Below the pieces are notes generated by a model, which saw only the letters and a list, made by a program, of their open reading frames with translations, had not been told where the DNA came from and did not search any database. A stretch of DNA of 11,745 nt. Source: Streptomyces sp. NRRL S-31. Lineage in GTDB: Bacteria; Actinomycetota; Actinomycetes; Streptomycetales; Streptomycetaceae. Below are positions 5,606-10,661 of the stretch, piece by piece. The stretch is from NCBI RefSeq assembly GCF_000718775.1, contig NZ_JOCB01000152.1, positions 1 through 11,745 of the forward strand, written 5' to 3'. Within the stretch, counting starts at the first letter, position 1. Every line of letters begins with the position of its first letter. The position numbers and the translations under genes were made by a program.

Positions 5606-6382
5606 TCAGGCACCGGGCGGACGCGACCGCCCCGAAGCGAGATCGCCCAGCAGCCGCCGGCCGGCGACGGTGAACGGATGGCCGGCCCCCAGCCCGCGCT
5701 CCCTCCTGGCCACGACATCGGTCAGGATCTCGATCGCCGTGTCCAGGTCGCCCCGTGCGGCCCGGGTCCGGGCGAGGAGCTGCTGGGCCGAGAGCGCGAT
5801 CGGGTAGTCGGGGCCGAAGCGTCGCCGGTATGCGTCGGCGACCCGCCGTATCTCCTGATCGGCCTCGTCGAAGCGGCCCAGCTGGTACAGCGTCCAGGCG
5901 TGGTTGTGGTGGGCACCCAAGGTCACCGTGTGATCGGGGCCGAGGAAGCGGTCGCAGTCCGAGGGCAGCGAGAGCAGCGCGCCGTCCTCCTCGACGACGC
6001 TCTCGGCCGCGGACAGCAGGACCAGCAGACTCGAGCGGGAGCGCAACGTCAGTGGGTGGGCGGGGCCCAGTGCCCTCCGCCTGCCGGCGATGGTGGACCG
6101 GAGGACCGGGGGCTTCGTCTCGTTTCCCGAGGTTCCCGAGCACGAGTTGCAGACCGTGGCCGCTGTCCAGGGTGTCGGGATCGTCGGCCCCGAGCGATCG
6201 CTCCTGAGCCGCGCGGACGCGGCTGAGGAGCCGCTCGGCCTCGGTGTACCGGCCCAGCCGGAAGAGCGCCCGGCCGGCCCTGGAGCGGGCGGCCAGGACG
6301 AGACGGTGCTCCGACGCTGGTCGCCCGATGCCTGGTAGACACGGCCGTGGTCCTCGGCACGGCCGTCCATCGCACCCGTCAT
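5606..6382 (-). pseudogene. TPR-repeat protein with two compensating frameshifts
   Basis: Tetratricopeptide-repeat protein of the type with the Streptomyces N-terminal signature seen here as EDHGRVYQASGDQ. The first ~20 codons run in one frame from ATG 6382. From about 6318 the family sequence moves to another frame (SEHRLVLAARSRAGRALFRL, then GRYTEAERLLSRV and LGADDPDTLDSGHGLQLVLG). At a run of five G at 6108-6112 it returns to the first frame (LRSTIAGRRRALGPAHPLTL, then LGRFDEADQEI and RRERGLGAGHPFTVAGRRLL) and ends at TGA 5606. The pattern implies about one base lost near 6318 and one gained near 6110. Unless these are sequencing errors, ~70 residues are mistranslated and an ~8-residue register region at each switch is lost. 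The start is fixed by an ATGA overlap with the gene upstream. Such proteins are thought to mediate protein interactions, often near signalling or conflict genes; no specific partner can be named. Confidence 0.7.
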
Positions 6383-6600
6383 CGCCGCGTGTGGTGCCGG
6401 TCTCGTCCGGCTTGACGGACCCGGGCGCGGCCGGACGCCGTGGCGTGCTGGGTGATCACGGGGCCCGTCGTCCCGCCCGGTGAGAGTTCGGCGAGGAGTC
6501 CGCGCGGTTCCGCGGCGGGGCCGGGCTGGGCGACGAGCAGACGCCGCGTGACCAGCGTGACTCCCGTGCTCTGCGCGAGTAAGGCTGTCTCCGGGTCCAC
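6379..6600 (-). pseudogene. small TPR-partner protein, apparently internally deleted
   Basis: 73-aa frame from GTG 6600, with AGGGGGAACT immediately upstream as the ribosome site. The N-terminus (MDPETALLAQSTGVTLVT) resembles the start, and the rest (RRLLVAQPGPAAEPRGLLAE, then TTGPVITQHATASG and ARVRQAGRDRHH) the end, of a small Streptomyces protein that I recall as the usual upstream neighbour of 'VYQASGDQ' TPR genes. The central segment of such proteins, with its conserved Trp/Arg-rich stretch, is missing between residues 18 and 19, so this looks like an in-frame deletion. Its TGA overlaps the TPR gene's ATG (ATGA), indicating translational coupling. Codon 7 is TTA (6580-6582), so translation would depend on the bldA tRNA. 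It could instead be a genuinely short variant. Function unknown. Confidence 0.6.
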
Positions 6601-6759
6601 AGTTCCCCCTGGTCAATAATTTTCGAATATTCCGACTGTATGTTGAATGACTGCATCTGTCACGCTTCACTGCCCCGCCATTCGGTGGCCACTTATCGTC
6701 GCACTCCTGAGCCGGATGGGACAACAGGGGGTATCCATGCCTTCTTCAACATGTCCGCT
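6601..6759. other. AT-richer divergent intergenic region
   Basis: Left part of the gap between the minus-strand small gene (start 6600) and the plus-strand pair at 6831. The stretch AATAATTTTCGAATATT (6616-6632) is strikingly AT-rich for this genome and probably holds the promoter of the minus-strand operon. Short frames through 6640-6882 show no family resemblance and are not annotated. Confidence 0.45.
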
Positions 6760-6772
6760 TTGGCATGGCCAA
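6760..6772. promoter_or_regulatory. palindrome TTGGC-ATG-GCCAA upstream of the DUF6879 pair
   Basis: Perfect palindrome with five-base arms, 58 bp before the ATG at 6831, in the promoter region of the two-gene unit. It is followed by the AT-containing stretch CCGATATGTTCAGTGCTACA, in which a -10 element could lie. It is a plausible binding site for a dimeric regulator that is not encoded next door. Confidence 0.4.
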
Positions 6773-6830
6773 GCCGATATGTTCAGTGCTACAGTGCTGC
6801 AACTCTGGGACAATCGAGGGGGCGATGGTC

Positions 6831-7100
6831 ATGGCCAGGCCGTGGGAAGCCGATTCGACCACGAAATTCAAGCGGCGCTTAGGGAAGTCGCCGCAAGAAC
6901 TGGGGCACACGACCGACACCCCCGACTGTCCCGATATCTGGGAACTCGAGAACGGGGACATCGCCGTCATCGGCCGGGACCTCACGACGTCTCTGGGCGG
7001 GGATCTGCCCGCCGAGGTGTCCATCGGAGCAGACGAACGGCTCGTGGTCATCCCGCGGGACATCTTGATCGCAGCGAAACCGGATATCCCGAATGTTTGA
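6831..7100 (+). CDS. small hypothetical protein, DUF6879-gene partner
   Basis: 89-aa soluble protein with no membrane segment or known domain that I can name. It resembles Streptomyces hypotheticals that precede DUF6879 genes: start MARPWEADSTTKFKRRLGKS, middle DCPDIWELENGDIAVIGRDL, end IGADERLVVIPRDILIAAKP. The start at 6831 is preferred because GAGGGGG (6816-6822) is eight bases upstream; the ATG at 6825 is too close, and ATG 6765 lies inside the upstream palindrome. It overlaps the DUF6879 gene by eight bases, so the two are translationally coupled. Codon 17 is TTA (6879-6881), unusual in this genus and implying bldA dependence. Lower GC than its neighbours suggests recent acquisition. The ELENGDIAVIGRDLT pattern suggests a small beta-rich domain, but this is a guess. 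Confidence 0.8.
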   Translation: MARPWEADSTTKFKRRLGKSPQELGHTTDTPDCPDIWELENGDIAVIGRDLTTSLGGDLPAEVSIGADERLVVIPRDILIAAKPDIPNV

Positions 7101-7704
7101 TTCCTTTTCGCGCGGGGTCTCCGAGAAACTGGATCGCCCCGCGTATCACGCGGACTTCCGCAGGGTCTACGAGAGCGGAATCCGGAGCCTGAACAAGCTC
7201 GAACGAGGTCAGAACTTCAAAGAGCGCGGGTTCGCCAGCTGGGAAGCCTTCGCCGCCGGAGAATGGGACCGCGCGCTCTCCCTCGTCGAGGAGAAACGCG
7301 ACGTCTACGCACGGCAATTCCGTGAGGCGGCCCGGCTGGGAATTCTGGAGCGCCGCCTTCGCGTGGTGGAGTTCCCGGTGACCCCGTATGTGCAATGGGA
7401 GTTGTTCGTCCTGCGTCTGCGTGTGGAGCTGGGGGACAACATCAGGGTGCTCGACGCCCGCAAGATCTCGGACATCGAGGAGGGCCGCCCCGTTCCCGAA
7501 GTGGTGATCCTCGGGAACGCGGCCCTGTACGAGGTGCTCTACGACGACGACGGGAACGCGAGGGGTGCCAATCGCTTCGCCGATCGCGCGCTGATCCGGG
7601 AGACGACGGCCGGGTTCGAGACGCTGTACGAGCGCGGGGACGACTTCCACGAGTTCTTCGACCGGGAGATCCGGCCTCTCCCTCCGCCTGCGGTCGCCTC
7701 GTGA
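7093..7704 (+). CDS. DUF6879 family protein
   Basis: 203-aa protein matching, from memory, the actinobacterial DUF6879 family. Recognisable stretches are the N-terminal FSRGVSEKLDRPAYHADFRR, the helix-rich EWDRALSLVEEKRDVYARQF, VTPYVQWELFVLRLRVELGD, DNIRVLDARKISD, VVILGNAALYEVLYDDDGNA and the C-terminal ETLYERGDDFHEFFDREI. No signal peptide or membrane segment. ATG 7093 overlaps the upstream gene's TGA by eight bases. From memory, family members often lie beside XRE-type helix-turn-helix regulators and DUF397 proteins (whiJ-like loci), which has led to suggestions of regulatory or toxin/effector-like roles; neither partner is present here. The biochemical function is unknown. Confidence 0.85.
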   Translation: MFDSFSRGVSEKLDRPAYHADFRRVYESGIRSLNKLERGQNFKERGFASWEAFAAGEWDRALSLVEEKRDVYARQFREAARLGILERRLRVVEFPVTPYVQWELFVLRLRVELGDNIRVLDARKISDIEEGRPVPEVVILGNAALYEVLYDDDGNARGANRFADRALIRETTAGFETLYERGDDFHEFFDREIRPLPPPAVAS

Positions 7705-7720
7705 GCGTTTCCGTGTAGGT

Positions 7721-7749
7721 CCCGCCCGGGAGCCGTTCCGGCGGTCGGG
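7721..7749. terminator. possible bidirectional terminator between DUF6879 and LysE genes
   Basis: The gap between these convergent genes is only 45 bp. CCCGCCCGG (7721-7729) can pair, with two bulges, with CCGGCGGTCGGG (7738-7749). It is imperfect and has no T-run. Confidence 0.3.
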
Positions 7750-8367
7750 CTAGAGCGTCGTCAGGCGTTCCGCCAGGAGGAACGCGCCGATGCCGAGCAT
7801 CGCCGCGCCCGAGGTGCGGGTCACCGCGCGGGCCGCGGACGGGCGGGCGGCGAGGAGGGCGCGGGCCAGGGTGCCCACGGTGAGGTAGACGGCCGCGCAA
7901 CACGCCATGTGCAGCAGGCCCAGCGCGGCCGTCTGCGCGGGGACGGGCAGGTGGGGGCCGCGCAGGGTGAGGAACTGGGGGAGCACGGAGAGGTAGAGGA
8001 GCAGTCCCTTGGGGTTCAGGCCGCTGATCACGGCGCCGCGCAGGAAGGGCCGGGCGTCGGCCGCCGCCGGGTCGGCCGCGCTCGGGGTCGCCGGGTGGCG
8101 CAGGACGTTGCAGCCCAGCCACAGCAGGTAGCCCGCACCCGCCACCGTCACGGCCGTCAGCAGGCCGGGCGAGCCCGCCACCAGCACCGCGAGCCCTGCC
8201 GTCGCCAGCACCGTGTGCAGGGCGTAGCCGCAGACCAGACCCGCCACCGCGCGCGCCACGGGGCCGCCGCGCAGGCCGGTGGCGATGACGTACGCCCAGT
8301 CGGCGCCCGGTACGCACACCAGCAGCAGGTCCACGGCGAGGAAGGAGAAGAGCAGTCCCGAGTCCAT
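7750..8367 (-). CDS. LysE/RhtB-family amino-acid exporter
   Basis: 205-aa inner-membrane translocator of the LysE superfamily, which exports amino acids or related metabolites. Hydrophobic segments fit the usual six helices. The N-terminal helix contains the family's PGAD motif (LLLVCVPGADWAYVIATGLR), and the middle loop carries the typical RGAVISGLNPKGLLLYLSVL segment (NPK followed by an F/L-rich helix). Length is standard. ATG 8367 directly abuts the divergent regulatory region; no strong ribosome site is seen, so translation may be leaderless. Divergence from an Lrp/AsnC regulator, 82 bp away, mirrors known exporter/regulator pairs in which the exported amino acid is the inducer. The amino acid cannot be told from the sequence. 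Confidence 0.92.
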   Translation of the reverse strand: MDSGLLFSFLAVDLLLVCVPGADWAYVIATGLRGGPVARAVAGLVCGYALHTVLATAGLAVLVAGSPGLLTAVTVAGAGYLLWLGCNVLRHPATPSAADPAAADARPFLRGAVISGLNPKGLLLYLSVLPQFLTLRGPHLPVPAQTAALGLLHMACCAAVYLTVGTLARALLAARPSAARAVTRTSGAAMLGIGAFLLAERLTTL

Positions 8368-8449
8368 AGCGGGGACATTAGGCGGGAATTGCCCGAAAGT
8401 GTTCCCGACCTTTGCGCGGGATCGCGCTTATCGCGCAAGAATCCACCCC
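8368..8449. promoter_or_regulatory. divergent LysE/Lrp control region with Lrp-type dyad
   Basis: Contains TTGCGCG (8412-8418) and CGCGCAA (8432-8438), seven-base arms separated by 13 bases, ending 11 bp before the Lrp start, with TCGCGC repeated inside the spacer. A shorter dyad CGGG-AATTG-CCCG (8383-8395) lies on the exporter side. Both are suitable sites for the adjacent Lrp/AsnC protein. Confidence 0.55.
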
Positions 8450-8902
8450 ATGGACGACGTGGACCGGAAAATCCTTGCCGAGCTGCAACAGGACGGGCGG
8501 CTGACCGTGACCGAGCTGGCCGCCCGGGTGCGGCTCAGCGTCTCCCCCTGCCACCGGCGGCTGCGCGAGCTGGAGCGGTCCGGCGCGATCCAGGGCTACC
8601 GCGCGGTGGTGGACCCGTCGTCGCTCGGGCTGAACTTCGAGGCGCTGGTCTTCGTGTCCATGCGGCAGGAGGACCGGGACACGGTCGCCGAGTTCGAGCG
8701 GGCGGTCGGTGAGCTGGAACACGTGCTGGACGCGCAGCGGCTGTTCGGCGACCCGGACTACCTGCTCCGGGTGGCCACCGCCGACCTGGCCGCCTTCCAG
8801 CGGCTGTACGACGAGCGGCTGGCGACGCTGCCGGGGGTGCAGCGGCTGACGTCGACGCTGGTGATGAAGCACGTGGTGCGGGACCGGCCGTTGCCCGCAT
8901 AG
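8450..8902 (+). CDS. Lrp/AsnC-family transcriptional regulator
   Basis: 150-aa leucine-responsive-type regulator. Residues ~1-60 form the winged helix-turn-helix (MDDVDRKILAELQQDGRLTV, then LAARVRLSVSPCHRRLRELE and SGAIQGYRAVVD). Residues ~65-145 form the RAM/AsnC effector-binding domain (FEALVFVSM, FGDPDYLLRVATADLAAFQRL, LTSTLVMKHVV), which senses amino acids and drives multimer assembly. ATG 8450 gives the canonical family N-terminus, although the frame is open further upstream; no clear ribosome site is present. It is divergent from the LysE-type exporter, which is its most likely target. Confidence 0.93.
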   Translation: MDDVDRKILAELQQDGRLTVTELAARVRLSVSPCHRRLRELERSGAIQGYRAVVDPSSLGLNFEALVFVSMRQEDRDTVAEFERAVGELEHVLDAQRLFGDPDYLLRVATADLAAFQRLYDERLATLPGVQRLTSTLVMKHVVRDRPLPA

Positions 8903-8907
8903 ACGGA

Positions 8908-8949
8908 AGGCGGTGGTCCGGGGGCGGGACGCCGCCTGAACCACCGCCT
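8908..8949 (+). terminator. strong hairpin downstream of the Lrp gene
   Basis: AGGCGGTGGT (8908-8917) is the exact complement of ACCACCGCCT (8940-8949), a ten-base-pair stem with a 22-base GC-rich loop, beginning six bases after the Lrp stop codon. There is no T-run directly after it. Confidence 0.75.
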
Positions 8950-8972
8950 GGAAGACAGGACTTGGACCGTGC

Positions 8973-8987
8973 AAAAAAAAGGGGGGG
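8973..8987. repeat. A8G7 homopolymer tract next to the TetR stop codon
   Basis: Eight A followed by seven G. Read in the TetR direction, this is a stop codon followed at once by C7T8. It is flanked by a direct repeat ACTTGGAC (8960-8967 and 8990-8997). Such a tract is exceptional in DNA of this GC content. The T-run might aid transcript release, but no good hairpin precedes it on that strand. Confidence 0.85.
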
Positions 8988-9635
8988 CTACTTGGACGGC
9001 TTCCTGCCCGTCACGCCCAGGTGCACCAACAGCGCCAGGTTAGGCTTCAGTTCGGCCTGCTTCACACCCCAGGAGGAGAAACCCTTCTGATGGGACGCCA
9101 CCGCCGCGAGCATCGCGACCAGCGCGCCGGCCACCGCCGCCGGGTTCACGTCCTTGTCCACGCGGCCCTTGGACTGGAGCTCCGCGATCGAGTCCGCGAG
9201 GGAGTTGTTGACCGAGTTGAGGATCTTCATGCGGATCTTGTAGAACCGTTTGTCCCCCTCGGCCGCCCCGAGGTCGACCACCCGCAGGATCGCGTCGTTC
9301 CGGCGCCAGAACTCCAGGAAACCGTCCACGAGTTCCTGCGCGGTCTGCCAGCCCGACTTGCCCGCCCAGGTGCGGCCCTCGAGGAGTTCGGTCAGCCCCG
9401 CCCCCTCGGCCGCCATCTGCTCGGCGATCTCCAGGACGGCGCCCTCGACGTCGGGGAAGTACTGGTAGAAGGTCGCCGGCGACGTGCCGGCCTTCCGGGC
9501 GACATCGATGACCTTGACGTCCCGGTAGGGGGAGGAGCTGAGCATCTCGCTGAGGCAGTCGAGCAGCTTCTGCCGGGTCGCCTGCCCACGCCGGCCGGCC
9601 ACGCGGCCGTCGACGGTACGCACTTGTCCTGTCAT
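8988..9635 (-). CDS. TetR/AcrR-family transcriptional regulator
   Basis: 215-aa one-component repressor-type protein. The TetR helix-turn-helix domain spans about residues 17-65 (TRQKLLDCLSEMLSSSPYRD, then VIDVARKAGTSPATFYQYFP). The remaining helical domain (for example ELVDGFLEFWRRNDAILRVV, GDKRFYKIRMKILNSVNNSL, AAVAGALVAMLAAVASHQKG) binds an unknown ligand and dimerises. The length is typical. Good conservation with Streptomyces TetR proteins that I recall suggests a core rather than accessory regulator. ATG 9635 is overlapped by a degenerate palindrome CTGTCA-TGC-CGTCAG (9629-9643), which could mark autoregulation. It is transcribed convergently with Lrp and divergently from the VOC gene. 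Confidence 0.92.
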   Translation of the reverse strand: MTGQVRTVDGRVAGRRGQATRQKLLDCLSEMLSSSPYRDVKVIDVARKAGTSPATFYQYFPDVEGAVLEIAEQMAAEGAGLTELLEGRTWAGKSGWQTAQELVDGFLEFWRRNDAILRVVDLGAAEGDKRFYKIRMKILNSVNNSLADSIAELQSKGRVDKDVNPAAVAGALVAMLAAVASHQKGFSSWGVKQAELKPNLALLVHLGVTGRKPSK

Positions 9636-9643
9636 GCCGTCAG
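9629..9643. promoter_or_regulatory. degenerate copy of the CTGACG-N3-CGTCAG palindrome at the TetR start
   Basis: CTGTCA-TGC-CGTCAG matches 10 of the 12 fixed positions of the palindrome at 2981-2995 and overlaps the TetR ATG. Half of it is exact (CGTCAG). It may be coincidental, since six bases lie in codons 1-3. Confidence 0.3.
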
Positions 9644-9757
9644 CTTACCGAGGGGTGGTCGGGGCGCGATTCGGCCGACTGCAAATGGGGTGCCCGGGGG
9701 AAACGGGGATGGTGTGCCTGGTCTGCGCGGTGTGCGCCGCCCGGTTACTTTGGCGGC

Positions 9758-10492
9758 ATGGCCGAAAACAGGGCATCCGCGAACGAAGAGACATACAGGG
9801 AGGGCGTCCCCTGCTGGGTGGACGCCCAGCTCCCCGACGTCGAGGCGGGCAAGCGGTTCTACGGGGAACTTTTCGGATGGACCTTCGAGGAGGCGTACGG
9901 CTCCTCGGTATGGGCCCTGCTGGACGGGGACCGCGTCGCCTCGCTGGCCCCCAAGACGGACGGCCGCATGCCCACCGTCTGGACGGTCTCCTTCGCGACC
10001 TCGGACGCCACCGCCCTCGGCCGGCGGATCACGGCGGCCGGCGGCCAGCTGGTCACGGCGCCGTTCCCGGTCGGCGACCTCGGCACCGCCGCCCTGGCCG
10101 CCGACCCCGAGGGCGCGGTGTTCGGCCTGTGGCAGCCCGGCACCCACCGCGGCTTCGGCCGGCGGCACGAGCCCGGCACCTTCGTCTGGGCCCAGCTGTA
10201 CACCCGGGACACGGCCGCGGCCAACGTCTTCTACGGCGATCTCTTCCACGACGCCCTGTTCGGCACCGGCGCGAAGCCGGACTTCGGCCGCGCGGAGGTC
10301 ACCGAGGTGTTCCCGGCCGAGATGCCCCCGCACTTCGTCGCCCACTTCCGGGTCGCGGACCTGGACGACGCCCTCGGGACCGTCCGGCGGCTCGGCGGAC
10401 GGGTGCAGGCGCCCCCCTTCGAGACGTCGTATGGACGAGTGGCCGTCGTCACCGACAATCAAGGGGCGTCGTTCGCGCTGCTGCGACGCTGA
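9758..10492 (+). CDS. two-domain VOC (glyoxalase/bleomycin-resistance-like) protein
   Basis: 244-aa cytosolic protein with two vicinal-oxygen-chelate domains in tandem. Domain 1 covers about residues 15-125 (VPCWVDAQLPDVEAGKRFYG, then ELFGWTFEE and AADPEGAVFGLWQP). Domain 2 covers about 140-244 (GTFVWAQLYTRDTAAANVFY, VAHFRVADLDDALGTVRRLG, VVTDNQGASFALLRR). The repeat of W-x-x-L plus FYG-x-LF in both halves shows the duplication. The architecture resembles the mycobacterial CFP30B/Rv0577 group. VOC proteins may act as metal-dependent lyases, dioxygenases or ligand-binding resistance proteins; which applies here cannot be told. ATG 9758 precedes the first domain by a short polar tail. The flanking genes are not obviously related. 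Confidence 0.92.
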   Translation: MAENRASANEETYREGVPCWVDAQLPDVEAGKRFYGELFGWTFEEAYGSSVWALLDGDRVASLAPKTDGRMPTVWTVSFATSDATALGRRITAAGGQLVTAPFPVGDLGTAALAADPEGAVFGLWQPGTHRGFGRRHEPGTFVWAQLYTRDTAAANVFYGDLFHDALFGTGAKPDFGRAEVTEVFPAEMPPHFVAHFRVADLDDALGTVRRLGGRVQAPPFETSYGRVAVVTDNQGASFALLRR

Positions 10493-10526
10493 TACGTCCG
10501 CTTGGGTGGTAGACACCCCGATTTGC

Positions 10527-10554
10527 GGCCGGGTTCGCCACCAGCCGCCCGGCC
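10527..10554 (+). terminator. hairpin downstream of the VOC gene
   Basis: GGCCGGG (10527-10533) pairs perfectly with CCCGGCC (10548-10554) around a 14-base loop, 35 bases after the VOC stop codon. There is no T-run, which is normal for this genus. Confidence 0.5.
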
Positions 10555-10574
10555 AGGAAGAATCAGGGTGCGTG

Positions 10575-10651
10575 CCGCCATGGCGGTGCGGTGGTGAGAC
10601 GCTGCACTTCGGTCGCGTACATAAGTGGGTGGCGCGGCTCGTACGGGGAGG
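10575..10651 (+). promoter_or_regulatory. promoter region and ribosome site of the kinase gene
   Basis: A perfect 12-bp palindrome CCGCCATGGCGG lies at 10575-10586. TGAGAC (10595-10600) and TACATA (10618-10623), 17 bases apart, form a weak promoter candidate. GGGGAGG at 10645-10651 is a strong ribosome site, ten bases before GTG 10662. Confidence 0.4.
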
Positions 10652-10661
10652 TGGCAGGCAA

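Noticed and set aside
6640..6882. 80-codon plus-strand frame across the 6601-6830 intergenic region
   Set aside because: No ribosome site or family resemblance, and it overlaps the start of the 89-aa gene in another frame.
9608..9622. GACGGTACG match to part of the 2981 palindrome inside the TetR coding region
   Set aside because: Only nine bases match, the outer arms do not, and it encodes conserved N-terminal residues, so chance is the simpler explanation.
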